Shown here: one piece after another, positions 35,281-47,427 of the stretch
How the letters are laid out: each line of letters opens with the position of its first letter
How positions within the stretch are numbered: position 1 is the stretch's first letter
Source of the DNA: Gerris lacustris
Taxonomy: Eukaryota; Arthropoda; Insecta; Hemiptera; Gerridae
Length of the DNA: 64,000 nucleotides
Direction: 5' to 3'
NCBI GenBank assembly: GCA_951217055.1
Contig: OX578281.1
Location: 14,230,447-14,294,446 of the forward strand
The notes under the pieces: generated by a model
The model's input: only the letters and a program-made list of their open reading frames with translations
What the model was told of the DNA's origin: nothing
Databases searched by the model: none
Made by a program: the position numbers and the translations under genes

Positions 35281-36090
35281 TGTCATTGAGAAAATTTAAA
35301 AAAAAAGTCCAGTCATGCACCATGACTTAATGAGCGAATTTTCAAAGAAATCTGCGGAATTTTGGCTTATGATAATATAGGAAATTTTGGTTTAGAATTT
35401 GCATGGGTGAAAAAAAAATTTGGTACACAGGGGGTACGAGGTACAAAAGTCAAAATCGTATTTACCCTTCAAGATGCATGTCGTTAGAAAGCTCTTTAAG
35501 AGTACAGTAATTGTTGTTATGTACACTTTTATCACATTGTCACATAAAAGGGGGGTAAAATGGAAAAACTACGTTTTTTGACCCTAAATGGTCAAAATTT
35601 GACCCCTAAATGGACTCCAAAAATGCTGGCCAACGAACTCATCCTTTCTTTTAATATTATTGACATTTTAAAATTTGTTTGAAATTTTTAAGTGCATCCT
35701 AAGGGGAGATATCGTCTGGAGTGACACATATATACATACATACATAAAAAAAAGTGTTACATTTTAAGAATCGATTCAGAATGGTCTAAAACGGATTTCC
35801 ATGGAAAAATTTTTCAAAAATTCGCATTACAAAAATTTTGAAGCCATTGCAATAGCGTAATTTTCCTTGAAAATTCGCTAATAATAAAAATATATCCCCA
35901 ATGTATAAATTTCTTGTGAATACATATACTTTTGAAAAAATGCGGGAACTTTCTCAAATACATTTAATTTTATATACTTGTTTGTGTATTAAATAAGGTT
36001 TCGATATTTACAAAGCTGTCAGCAGTAGATATTATAAATAAAATCAAAGGTTACGTAAAGTATAAATTACCCTTTAAATTATTTTTAATT
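35281..36090. repeat. Old dispersed repeat with AT-rich flanks
   Basis: Text such as 'ttaccttcaagatgc', 'gttagaaagctctttaagag' and 'ggccaacgaactcatcc' is typical of decayed arthropod repeats. A TACA run lies near 35733. Class unknown, no gene. Confidence 0.4.
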
Positions 36091-36099
36091 TGTCCTAAG

Positions 36100-36880
36100 C
36101 TTACAATTTTTTACAAATTTAAATTTACTTTGATTTGATATACATTGTTGTCCAAAAGTCTCCCCACCCCCTCTTAACTTTTGAACGGTTTGAGATAAAT
36201 TAATGAAACTAGGGGGATCCGTACCATGTAAAGGGAAGTTTGTTTTCATGCAATCCACCACCCACTTTGCCCCCAGGCCACCCAACTCCAAAATTTCAAA
36301 TTGGAGTGTACATTTTGGATAGCATATTTAGATTCTACTGTAAAAATATAATATAATATAATGTAAAATTTTTCTTGAAACTTTTTTTTCTACATAAGTA
36401 GTTGGTTGTTTCTTTGGAATGTAAGTCCTTATTATATTTGATTAAAACAAGCTTTCGCCTAGGGAACCTAGGCTTCTTCAGGTTTTTGAAATACTGTAAA
36501 TTTAGAGAAACAAATGATCAAAATGAAAACGAATTTTAGAAAAGAAAGTCTTACCAAAGTTAATTTTGATTGTTTTAATGTTTTTTTTTGAAAAGAATTA
36601 ATAACCAAAGAAACAACCAACTACCTATATAAAAAAACCAAGTCCACAAAAGAAAAACTTCAATTTTTTTTCTACCTCCAATATTTTGCTCTCTATAGGG
36701 GGGCAATAATTGCAAAATAACCCTTCCGAAAATAGTAAAAAAAATAACACTTATATCCTTTAAAAATCTAAACGGTTTGAGATCAATTAATGAAACTTGG
36801 GGGATCAGTACCATGTAAAGGGAAGTTTGTTTTTATCAACTCGGGTACTAGGGGCAACCACCCATTTTGCCTCCTAAAAT
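36100..36880. repeat. Diverged direct pair split by a foldback
   Basis: GGTTTGAGATMAATTAATGA, then CCATGTAAAGGGAAGTTTGT occur at about 36189-36245 and 36775-36832. The Penelope-like foldback at 36397-36665 lies between the two. Confidence 0.65.
36397..36665 (-). mobile_element. Penelope-like foldback, family A, copy 2
   Basis: On the minus strand CTGAAGA (36481-36475), an extra A, a perfect 7-bp hairpin GCCTAGG-TTC-CCTAGGC (36473-36457) and GAAA (36456-36453) are followed by the arm ending in AACAACCAACTACTTATG. The other arm, GTTTCTTTGG...ACCAACTAC, lies at about 36605-36635. Outer sequence TTTTTCTTTTGTGGACTT is shared with the copy at 18395, confirming one family. The hairpin differs from that copy in sequence but still pairs. 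Confidence 0.65.
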
Positions 36881-36983
36881 ATATAAAATATTATTATAAT
36901 TTGTACTCTGTTTTCCTAATACTTTAGTTTTTTCCAACAGTTTGTTCCAACACTCTGCTTCTGCTTATGCTTACCATTAGAAG

Positions 36984-37583
36984 GGCTGGTCAACCTATTA
37001 TTTTTAGGGTCCGTAGGCAAAACCAAGGACCCTTATATTTTCCTGCGTGTGTCTGTCCGTCCGTCCTGTCGCATGCTCTCACTTTTGAAATTTGGCATGT
37101 ATGTGTCTTGTACCGACCCACATATTTTAAAAATATAGCGACTTAAAAAAAATTAGGGTAAAAAAACTTAAGGGTTAAAAATTTTACATTTTTTTTCGAC
37201 ACCGTGAGGGGTATCATATGAAAGGGTACGTCGAGCTGATTAAAAAAATATATAATTCTTTGGTTATAACTTTTATAGGGCGAGCGTGGGCGATTTTGAA
37301 GCGGGTGTTAAACGTGCCCCCCCCCCCCCTCTATCTCGCTTATGTAAAGTGCAAAAAATCTGAAAAAATTCCTGAACATTCTTCGACTAAAAGTAAAGAT
37401 ACCAGTTTTTGGAAATTTCGAAAAAAATATTATTTTATTTTTTATTGACAAAATACGCTTTTATTTTTGCCATAGGATAGTTCAAAGTAAGCTTTTTAGC
37501 ATTTTAAAAAACACCATCAATTGGGTACTACTTAAACTATACAGTGTGGCCTACGGACCCTCGCTGTGTGCTGACCAGCACAT
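36984..37583. mobile_element. TIR element, about 560-600 bp
   Basis: AGGGTCCGTAGGC at 37006-37018 is matched by GCCTACGGACCCT at 37549-37561. The inverted symmetry continues outward with CTGGTCA (36986) against TGACCAG (37573). GTCTGTCCGTCCGTCC lies just inside the left end. A run of 13 C's lies at 37317-37329. The frame at 37218-37448 has no domain. Confidence 0.65.
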
Positions 37584-37599
37584 ACTTGACCTGTTTATT

Positions 37600-39180
37600 T
37601 CTTTTTCTTTATCACACTTCTAACTTGGCCTCCCTTTATCCACGGCATAATCTTCCCTCGCCAATACCTCACATCTTAACTTGTAATCAATAATAACTGA
37701 CATACTGTCTTATCTTATCACTACATCAGGTCTTAGCTGTCTCTCATCTTTATCTAGGATCTTACTTTTATATACCGTTTAAAGGCTTGGTCTTACTTAA
37801 CGTTTAACTCAATTCTACTGTTTTCAATTTAATTCGTTTCTTGTATCTAAATTTCACATTCAACCATTTCTCAAATTTATTACGCGTTTATCATCTTCTC
37901 ACCTTCATTCTAGTTTCTACCTTGTCTAATCACTGTCTTAAGTCTGCCTTTTTGAGGTTTATCACTTTAGCTACCCTCAAATTTACATTAAAACTATAAA
38001 TGTATCTCCAGTCTTAACTGTGCCTAACTTCATCCCACCTTATCTCCCCTTCATGACAAATCTTTATCTTTTTATCTCTTTTTATCCTAAACCCCATCTT
38101 GTGTTCAAGTCAAGTCTAAGCTCTTCTCATCTTTATCCAATGGCGTACCCTATCTCACCTATTTCACGGATTTTATCTAATTTTCACCTTCATCCTAGAT
38201 CCTATATTATCTCACCATCATCAAAGTCTAAGCTCCTCTCATCTTTATCCAATGGCGTACCCTATCTCACCAATTTCACGGATTTTATCTAATTTTCACC
38301 TTCATCCTAGATCCTATATTATCTCACCATCATCAAAGTCTAAGCTCCTCTCATCTTTATCCAATGGCGTACCCTATCTCACCTATTTCACTGATTTTAT
38401 CTAATTTTCACCTTCATCCTAGATCCTATATTATCTCACCATCATCAAAGTCTAAGCTCCTCTCATCTTTATCCAATGGCGTACCCTATCTCACCTATTT
38501 CACGGATTTTATCTAATTTTCACCTTCATCCTAGATCCTATATTATCTCACCATCATCAAAGTCTAAGCTCCTCTCATCTTTATCCAATTGCGTACCCTA
38601 TCTCACCTATTTCACGGATTTTATCTAATTTTCACCTTCATCCTAGATCCTATATTATCTCACCATCATCAAAGTCTAAGCTCCTCTCATCTTTATCCAA
38701 TGGTGTACCCTATCTCACCTATTTCACGGATTTTATCTAATTTTCACCTTCATCCTAGATCCTATATTATCTCACCATCATCAAAGTCTAAGCTCCTTTC
38801 ATCTTTATCCATTCGCGTACTCTATCTCACCTACAACTCGGATTTAAGCTACTTTTCACCTTTATCCTAGATCTTATATAATCTCATCTTCATCACAAAT
38901 CTTAGCTCCTCTCACCTTTATACCGTACCTTATTACACCTACGACACAAATTTTAGCTTCTTTAAAACCTAATTCTAGATCCTACCAAATCTTAACTATA
39001 TCACAACTCTAATCATCCCCCTTGATTCTAAACACTACCTTATTTTACTTTTACCCCAGAACATAGTTTAATTTGACCATAACGTTTATCAAAATGCAAC
39101 GTCGTTAAGTTTATTCTAGACTCTATCTTACCTTAATTTTATCATATTTGATCCTAATATAATCTTGCCCAAACAATCCC
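37600..39180 (+). repeat. Pyrimidine-rich region with 112-bp satellite
   Basis: TCTAAGCTCCTCTCATCTTT (or close) starts at 38115, 38227, 38339, 38451, 38563, 38675 and 38787, exactly 112 bp apart. Central units are almost identical. Outer units decay in both directions into degenerate CT-rich sequence, so the array seems to have grown from its middle. One strand is strongly pyrimidine rich over 1.5 kb. Open frames here are by-products. Confidence 0.92.
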
Positions 39181-39535
39181 CCCTAGGAATCTGCAACATC
39201 AGTCTTCATGCATATAGAAATTAGTTAGTTAGAATTAAAATGCATTGCGTGATTTTGTTTTGTTTTCATTAACAAAAAAAGTAATTTAATTAAAAATCAA
39301 ATTTATTTACTTCATACTTCATTTGGTCTTAGAAATGATACAAAAATTAATATTTAATTCTATTAATTGATTGGATATATTTCTCCCACTCCTGTGCATT
39401 ATCAGGCCATATATCAGCATTAAAGGTTGTGGAGTAGTAAAAAGGGATAACAAAAATTAATTTATGTTTAACAGGTTATAAACAATAATAAAATTGATAA
39501 TGCCACATTATTCAATTTTCGAACAATATTGTCTT
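39181..39535. other. AT-rich spacer, no gene recognised
   Basis: Nothing recognisable. Confidence 0.5.
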
Positions 39536-39539
39536 AAGG

Positions 39540-39690
39540 CCCCCATACACGGTCAAAATGTTTGCGCAAACATTTTGACCATGTATGGGGCTGTTTGATG
39601 TTTGCGCAAACATGATGTTTGACGTGTATGGCCTAAATTTGCCCGACATCAGGTTCGCGCAAAATGTTTGATTGTGTATGTCTTTAGAAC
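39540..39690. mobile_element. Palindromic MITE fragment with CCCCCATACACG end
   Basis: CCCCATACACGGTCAAAATG at 39543 pairs with its near-perfect inverse ending at 39592 around TTTGCGCAAA. Further pieces, TGTTTGCGCAAACATGATG and GCGCAAAATGTTTG, follow to 39680. Such CATACACG ends are common in insect DNA-transposon MITEs. Confidence 0.65.
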
Positions 39691-40100
39691 TGGTTTTTTT
39701 TCAAACTTATTAAGATATAAGTAAGACTTGGATTTTCTTTCTATAATCTAATCCTTACTGACTGGCTAAGATTAGTATGAGGGGAGGGGATGAGAAAAAT
39801 TAAATTACAAAATGTAAGAAGTTTGTAATTGAATTCTCCAACTTGGTTAATATATTTCACAAGATAAGAGATGGTAAAGTTCTGCCCCCAAGATAGCTGC
39901 TAAAGACACAGATGTGACTAAAACTTCCTATAATTTCAATCTACACTTTATTTTCTCTGTTTAGCAAAAAATAATAATAATTTTTATTTTTATTAACATT
40001 TATCTTTATATAAAACAATCATGAGTAATAAAAAACAACTTAAGTACTATCTCATAACTTTTATCTCATATTACCGTATAAAATAACAAAATAACAAAAT
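39691..40100. other. AT-rich spacer, no gene recognised
   Basis: Nothing recognisable. Confidence 0.5.
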
Positions 40101-40104
40101 ACTC

Positions 40105-41150
40105 TGCCAATTAGTGTGGCACATAGCTTCCTCGCGTCCTATCTTGTATAATTTTATGATTTTCTGCTATTACAGCCCATTATTATCAAATTTATTTAAC
40201 TGTCCCCCCGAATTTCTTAAAACTGTCAAAATTGCTTTGATTTTTTACATGAATTGAAGTATCAATTTAACAAAAACTTTATGAGCGAAGGCGGTTGAAA
40301 TTAATCTGGGGTTATCTGCGGGCAACTTTTGACAAATCATCTAAATTTCATAAGAGTCAGATGGGTACTTAAGAAGATAAAGGTTTAAATAAATGTACCT
40401 TTGTGCGCATGTGGAAGAGAAACAAATGGGCGCATAAGGTTGAAACATATATGGGACCAAGAGTGCGGGCTAATTATGACCTACCATACAAATCGGACAT
40501 CTTGTCTTAGGTTTCTGAACAAAGTACAAAAAGAAACCTTATATAACGGCTCTGTCTGTCTGTCTGTCCGTTGGTGTCTGTCCGTTGCTTGGTTCAATTC
40601 TTAAACTGCTATAGCTAAGAACATGAAATCCGGCACACAGGCGCATCTCGGCATTTGAGACAACAGGACACATTTTGGATTTTTCATTCTTAATATTTTC
40701 AAGATGGCGGGCGACTAAAAAAAAAGTTTTAAGTCACCATGACATGTTATATATCAATTTAAAGGTCTTGAAATGAAGAAAAAGAATATGCAACTATCAA
40801 AATTTCACACGTAATATTTTCAAGATGGCGGCCAATATGGCGGACGACTAAAAAAAGTTGTTAGTTACCATGACATGTTATACATCAACTTAAAGGTCTT
40901 GAAGTGTAGAAACTTTAACTTTAATGTACAGAAACCCGCGATTATCACCCCACGTACTTACGTGAAGCGCGCCTTACTTGTTTAAAATGTTATGCTGGTT
41001 CACAAAAATTGAGAGACCGACAGACACGTAACCAAAAATGTTTCCTGATGTCCGAATCGGAATTTTTGAAATCGGGGACAAAAAATTTCGCTCTTCAGAA
41101 CGAGTACATAGCATCCGTTACAAATTCGAATTTTTGCGTTATCACAATAC
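40105..41150 (+). repeat. Dispersed repeats G and I joined
   Basis: Repeat G starts GCCAATTAGTGTGGCACATA, then GCTTCCTCGCGTCC (40108-40141), and resumes at about 40980-41150 with GACCGACAGACACG and CTGATGTCCGAATCGGA. Between them is repeat I (40515-40985, plus strand) with TATAACGGCTCTGTCTGTCT and an internal duplication of TTTTCAAGATGGCGG...CATGACATGTTATA. Repeat I therefore probably inserted into G. Confidence 0.65.
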
Positions 41151-41196
41151 TTTCTCTTTATATGTGCTACGTTGGTTTATGATAAAGCGTAAAATA

Positions 41197-41197
<1 letters not shown>

Positions 41198-41288
<91 letters not shown>
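41198..41288. repeat. (TA)n microsatellite
   Basis: About 45 TA units. Frames across it on both strands are artefacts. Confidence 0.97.
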
Positions 41289-41291
<3 letters not shown>

Positions 41292-41293
<2 letters not shown>

Positions 41294-41412
41294 GCCCTGT
41301 TAGATGCTGTTGCGACAGCCACTATCACGTTGTCTACACGTTGATAGTTCATGCGATAGTTATTAGGACAGTAACTATTCTATGGAGAACTATCACCATG
41401 TAAACGGGACTA
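41292..41412. mobile_element. MITE of 121 bp
   Basis: TAGCCCTGTTAGATG at the left and CCATGTAAACGGGACTA at the right are imperfect inverted ends. Inside, GATAGTT and AACTATC occur several times in both orientations. It abuts the TA microsatellite, a common target for TA-inserting elements. Confidence 0.6.
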
Positions 41413-42820
41413 AAGTTTTTTAAAATAGTCATTCTATCAATAAGTTCTAGATTCTAGAACGTAGAAACTAGACAGTAAATGTATACGGACTCTTCATATA
41501 AAAAATAATTAATCATTTTGACTAACATTAAAAATATAATTTTTTCAAGTGTGATTTAGCACGCAATGTTACCTGAAGTTAAACAGATTAGATAGCTAAA
41601 TTGATGCACTCATCTATAATGCAAGCATTGGTGGTTGTTTTAAAAAAAATGTCAGCTTGGTAGCGTGCAAGTACCTCATTGTGATGTAGTCACAATAACT
41701 GATTACGTTGACGAGAAAAAAAAAATTAAACATTATTCTGTGATGGTGATTCCGCAAAATAAAGTAATAAATTATAAAAATAATGAGAACGTCATGTAAT
41801 GGACGAATTTTAATTTAATGAATGCTTTTTGTGGTTCAAGATAACAAGAATTTATCTATATACAAAAAAAATACGGATTGCAAACCTGATATTATAGAGG
41901 TAAAAAGATATTATAGGTAAGAAACTGAGCAATGTCACGTTATGTTTACTAGAATATTAGATTGGTTGGAATCGAAACTTCTAGTTTAGTCTCATGCGAC
42001 TACTTTCGACTTAAATATTTATCGAAATCAATTTCCACTTTATCTCATTGACCCTTCGTAATCGTGCTATGACAGTTTAGAGCAAAACTCCATTCATACT
42101 TTAAAAACTACCATCTATCTGATTCGGATCATAGTCAGTGGCATTAAGAGGTGATTAGGAATTAATTGAAGCAAGCGTAAGCGAGCTTCTCAAATGCAAC
42201 AAAATATTAATCAACCAAGCGTTAACGGGAATTTAGAGTGGTACAATTTAAAATTTCTTATACTTGGATGGTATTATTTAGTGTTATTAGAAAACATAAT
42301 TTTAAATAAGGAATATATTAATATATACAAAGGATTCAATTAAAGAAAATCGAAAATTTAACATCAATAACATGTGTATACATTTAGTATTTGAGGATAA
42401 TTCCGAACTAAAACGTTCTCATAATTTATATACATAATCTACAATTACCTAAATTTCTGATCTTTCAACGAAGTTTTAATAGAAGGTGACAGATTCCATT
42501 TGAACACATGCTACTTTAATGCACTGAAACACAAAGCAGTGGTCACATTTATCAACTGAAATTAAGACATAAATATGCTGGACTCTTGCCGACATTAAAA
42601 TGTTGATTATGTTTACAAGGTAATTTACGAACAAGCTATTCAGTCTAGTAGTTGCTGCACCCGGAAATATTTATGGTTAAGTGTATAAAGGGAGAGAATG
42701 GGTTAAAAGTAACAAATTTTATGAGGTAAATTACTAAATTTATGTCTACGAATACAAACAGTGTTAAACGAGAGACATATTCATCCATTTATCACTGGTT
42801 CTCTTACTGAACCATGACAT
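41413..42820. other. AT-rich spacer, no gene recognised
   Basis: No gene, RNA or element end recognised. Confidence 0.5.
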
Positions 42821-43690
42821 TTATAATACTCTTAAATGACACTTAAATTTGAATAGCTTGTCATTTTGATTTAGAAACTTTGCTCTCTTCTTGACCGGGA
42901 CATTTAGAGAGTCCCAAATGGTTTTGTTTTGGTAATGACTTGGTTTCGGACTCTGCCCCGCCTTGCCTTCACAGCCACCCGTCGCAGGTATCTCATTTCT
43001 TGTTCCTGAATTCTGCTTCCATGTGTGGAGGTTGAAGACATGTTGGAGGAGGCCATAGGTTAAGATAGGCCTATAGATGGATTTGTACACTATAATCTTG
43101 GTTTTCGTGATATTTCACGTCTTCTGATGAAGATGGTACCTACAGATTGGAAAATTCTGCCTGCTGCAGTGAGAGTTTACCTCAATGTTTATTTTTCCAT
43201 CTTTTGCTATGATTATCCCTATAAGTATTTGAAAGCCTTGACCTGCTCCAGAGGTTCAACCTCTAGCAAAATCCTATGGGGAATATTGTTCCTTGACACA
43301 GCCATTGACTTAGCCTTGGAGCAACTGACCTTCATGTTGCTCCAAGGCTTGCTTTGCTTGAAGGTGTCATACTAAGCTGTACAAGTTGTACTGTAGCTTC
43401 TCATTCAAGTCGGCCAGCAACACTAGATTGTCGGCAAATGCCAACGAGTTGATGTTCACCATTTTCAACCTCCCAGTGCCCTATTGAGGATCTTCGAAAT
43501 CTCGTACCTCAGAATGTCATCCATCAATAAAATAAACAAGAGGGGACTAACAATACCTCTTAGTCTTAACCCTACTATTGTATTGAATTCTGAAGCAGTA
43601 GAGGTATGAGTTCACACACGTATCTGCCGTTCTTATACAAGAATTCAGTGGTCTTGAAATAATATGCAAATGTTTCAAAGAAGCTATAAT
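42821..43690 (-). pseudogene. Non-LTR retrotransposon reverse transcriptase remnant
   Basis: Minus-strand frames read, in order, YFKTTEFLYKNGRYVCEL (about 43660-43600), GIVSPLLFILLMDDILR (about 43550-43500), LAFADNLVLLADLNEKLQ (about 43430-43380) and MYKSIYRPILTYG (about 43090-43052). This is the order finger, QG-VLSP, FADD box, thumb of jockey/CR1-like reverse transcriptase. The catalytic pair is FADN instead of FADD, and there are several stops and shifts, so it is dead. The 3' stretch around NEIPATGG to KPSHYQNK matches the usual post-thumb region in shifted frames. It is unrelated in detail to the RT at 26.0 kb. Confidence 0.8.
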
Positions 43691-43780
43691 AATAATAATA
43701 CCATTTATTGATTATACATCAAATCGGCAAGTAGCCGTGGTACCCATTATGGGTTTCTTAGGTTACATATTATTTTATTA
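43690..43780 (-). repeat. Retroposon tail with AATAAA and TAT-repeat
   Basis: On the minus strand ACCACGGCTACTTGCCGAT is followed by AATCAATAAATGG and a TATTATTAT run, as at the 3' end of a LINE or SINE. Confidence 0.45.
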
Positions 43781-44759
43781 TTTATTTAAAGAAGCCATAA
43801 GAAGTGGCATTCCACTTTTATTCTATGTGGTCACTAATTAATTGTCTACTAACAATCATAGTTAATTAATAATTTGAAAATTAAGTGGCTTATGTACGGA
43901 AGAATAAAAATAATAAATGTTGTCGACTGTTTTTTATTGGCATATCCAGAATACTAAATTCATATTCTTACACCTGATATCCTGCATTCAGCACTATATT
44001 TACGAATATCTTTAGGCATCTAATACCATGAACAAACATTGCAGAAAGGTAAAATAAAAATAACGCATTGTTAAAAGTACGCGTAGGTGAAAATAAATTT
44101 ACGTTTGAAAGGAAGTTTGTCACTCACTCGCAGAATCGATAAAACTTCTTTATCACATTCAGTCACAAAAAGGTTGTTCTTTTATGTATGGTCCTACATA
44201 GTGAAATATAAAGAACCTTCATAATTTAAACCTTCTTTGCTTTTTCCAATATATTAGAAAAATATATTCCTTATTGAGAAAAAAAAACATTACAATAACT
44301 TTTTTCCCCCATATATTCACGAATGTAAATTTGTTTATAAGAATATAAACATATTGTATACAATCTATATTTAGGCCTATTTAAGTATAAAATGAAAAAT
44401 AAAATAAAGATACAATTTTATGTGAAGAAGAATCCGATGTGTAAATCGTAAAACGGTGCAATACTATTTACATTTACGATTCTCAATAAACAGATGAAAA
44501 AGAAGTGTAAAATCCCAAACCGAGAGCGACAATATTGGCAAGCGTAGATCGTTTGAAATAAAATATTTCATTTTAATATTAAAAAAAAAGAATTCACATT
44601 ATGTTAAAAAAATATATCTTTCTTTAAATTGGGTTTTAAAAAAGGACTGACAATATTTATTTAATATTAATTTTATACATTAATGTATAAAATTTATATT
44701 TATTTAAAAGGCAAAACCTAAAAGGTCAGTTCCTAATGGCAGGAAATTGTCGAAGCTAA
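43781..44759. other. AT-rich spacer, no gene recognised
   Basis: Nothing recognisable. Confidence 0.5.
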
Positions 44760-45215
44760 TATATTAGGATTGAAATAAATAGCATCTCCACGTAAAAATA
44801 TTTATATTATTTAATTCAAAGGTCTGCTTCTTTTAACCAATATTTAAATATTAATCTTTAACCTTTGAACAGTTTTAATAAAATTTGGGTTCCGTTTTTG
44901 TTTGTCAGTCTGTCACTTAATTTTTGCGAACCTATTAATCTTAAAAACTACTGGTCTGATTTTAATGAAATTTGGATGGTAGGTTATAATTAGCCCATTG
45001 TTTGTCCCATATAGGTAAAAAAAAACCTTCAGAGCCCATTTGTTACTCTCCCACATGCGCTCAAATATACATTTCTTCAAAAGTACTTAAATGATTTTTA
45101 TGAAATTTGGGTGGTTCGTGGAAAATAGCCCTCGAGCCCCAGATGAATTGAAACCGACTGCGCTCTTTAAATTTTCCTAAATTGGTACTTTAATTCACGT
45201 AAAAAATATGTTTTT
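44760..45215 (+). repeat. Dispersed repeat G, partial
   Basis: Contains two runs of 'tttaatgaaatttggatgg' type text, GTCAGTCTGTCACTTAATTTT and 'gaaaccgactgcgctcttta', shared with 32380-32440 and 48480. Old and rearranged. Confidence 0.6.
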
Positions 45216-45221
45216 CCGTGG

Positions 45222-46197
45222 TAGGCTGTGAAATAGTAACTTTAGAGCCTAAAAGACATAGCTGAAATCCATTTTTTCATTACGTGGACTTAAAAAATCT
45301 TTTCATTGCTCCTAGCTGTAAAGAAAAAATCTTTTACGTCCTAGGAACTAAAAGATTTTTATATCCGGCGGGTAGTTGTCAAAACTTCCGTTAGTACCGC
45401 TGCAGTCTTTGTAGAAATGCTTCTAGTACGATTAAAATCCGCTAGATGTCAATGCGTTTTATTTATCTTTTCTTATAGTGTAACCTCTTTTTAAGGTTTC
45501 TTTTTTTAAGTCTTAAGTATGTACTAATATTTGTTATTATTATATATTGATTAGTGATTAATATTTAATGTTTTTTCATTGTCTGCTACCTCGGAAAAAA
45601 TAGCATATGCTACGCGACAGTGAAGTGTTTTTTCTTTACCTTGGCAATATTTACTGTCTCGCTTCGCTCGACAGTAAATGTAATTGCCGCGGTAAAGAAA
45701 AAACTCACTTCACAGCCTAGTAACATAATATACTATTTTGCGTGGTAGGCTGTGAAACAGAACTTTAGAGCCTAAAAAACAAAGCTAAAATCCATTTTTT
45801 CATTACGTGGACTTAAAAAATCTTTTCATTACTCCTAGCTGTAAAGAAATTTTTTTTTACATCCTAGGACGTAAAAAAATCGTTCTGGTAGTTACCAAAA
45901 CTTCCGTTTAGCGCTGCAATATTTGCAGAAATACTTCTTAGTACGATTAAAATTCGCTAGATGTCAATGCGTTTTATTTATCTTTTGTTATAGTGTAACC
46001 ACTTTTTAAGGTTTCATTTTTCTAAATCTTAAAGTATGTACTAATATTTGTTATTATTATATTGATTATTGATTAATATTTAATGTTTTTTCATTGTCTA
46101 CCACGGAAAAAATAGCACATGCTACACGACTGTGAAGTGTTTTTTTCTTTAAAAACTCTAATTAACTAATTCTTAAAAAACTCACTTCACAGCCTAG
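45222..46197. mobile_element. Tandem pair of TIR elements, 524-bp period
   Basis: TAGGCTGTGAAA begins at 45222 and 45746, and TTCACAGCCTAG ends at 45720 and 46197. The intervening TAACATAATATACTATTTT is repeated after the second copy, so the duplication unit includes flank. In copy 1 the right part holds a hairpin centred on CTCGCTTCGCTCGAC (about 45640-45700). Copy 2 has lost it. Non-coding. Confidence 0.8.
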
Positions 46198-46199
46198 GA

Positions 46200-46355
46200 A
46201 CATAATATACTATTTTTTTACAGATTTAAAAAATGGGGGAAAATTAATTCCATTTGACAATAATAGTTTTGTAAAAGAATAAAAATCATTAAAGTATATG
46301 AAATAGCGAGGAAGGTATGTGCCACACCAATTTGCAGACTATTTATTAATCAACC
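46200..46355 (-). repeat. Dispersed repeat G, inverted piece
   Basis: GCGAGGAAGGTATGTGCCAC, ACCAATTTGCAG is the inverse of the G start at 32459 and 40108. Confidence 0.65.
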
Positions 46356-46990
46356 TTTAGAACAAAATTAAAAGGAGTTTATAAACTATAATGCATGAAA
46401 ATAAATAAAGAGTAGACCTAGAGTTATTAGGTCATTGGTCATTAAATAGTAATGTCAGGAACCTTCCACTAAGTTGAACTTGGCACTGATATTACGCGAC
46501 TTTTCGACTGATTTTTTTTTTTTATTATATAGTTTACACAGTTCTCACCCTTTAAGCTTAATTATAATTTATTTCATTAGTGACAACTTTTTTGCAAGCC
46601 CTTTAAAAAAAAGGTGATATGAAAAGTTTATTTACCCGAATAATAATTACGTCGGCTAGAGAGGCACTAATTGAAAAACTTAAAATGTGGTCCAGTGTTA
46701 TCACGGCTCTGCAAAGAAGGCCTTAAACATTAGCACGCTCCAGTTTACTTTTAGCCCTGAATAAATGGGCCTTGGTAACACAAATGGGACGAGGTAACAC
46801 GGGAGAGCCGTAACCCTCAGTTCTATCGTACCGTAAAAAGCCGAAATTTTATTGCTTTAAAGTTTATTTTAGGCTCAAAGATGTGTTTGGCTCATTCTCT
46901 AACTTAGAGGCAAGTAGGAACAGATTTATTCTCTTCTGCTATTTTTAAGTATACTCTAAATATAATTAAATAAATAGTTAAAAGTAAACT
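46356..46990. other. Spacer, no gene recognised
   Basis: Nothing recognisable on either strand. Confidence 0.5.
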
Positions 46991-46996
46991 TCAGTT

Positions 46997-47370
46997 TAAC
47001 ACTCTTAAGGGTATACAAAACCCGGCAGACCAGATAGTTTAGGCTGAAATGTCCGTCCGAAAGTTTGCTGCCTGGAGCGTTTATATGATCCGGCCGCCTG
47101 AATAGTCGTGAGTAATATGTCTGCAGGTTAATACACAAACTCAGGCGGACTGTTCAGTCAAAACTGATGACTATCGATAATACAGTAAATTCATTTTAAC
47201 AATTAAGGGTACAAAACCCCGCAGACCGGACAGTTTAGACAAAATAGGTCCTTTAAAGGTCTGCTGTCTGAGCGTTTATAAAATCAGGCCAACTGAACAG
47301 TCAGAACAAATAAGTCGGCAGGAACACACACACTCAGGCGGACTGCTCAGTCAAAACTTTCAGGTCTGCC
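46997..47370 (+). repeat. Diverged tandem pair of about 200 bp
   Basis: TTAAGGGTATACAAAACCC, GGCAGACC and CTCAGGCGGACTGTTCAGTC occur in the same order at 47005-47163 and 47205-47358. GGCGGACTG and its inverse recur within each half. Confidence 0.7.
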
Positions 47371-47427
47371 TAGATCTAGATTACCTGAGCTATTATAAAT
47401 TTTTATCTTATCATTAATTTAAATAAT

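Noticed and set aside
38020..38870. Ser/Pro/Leu-rich frames of about 90 codons
   Set aside because: They follow the 112-bp pyrimidine-rich satellite and change phase with each unit.
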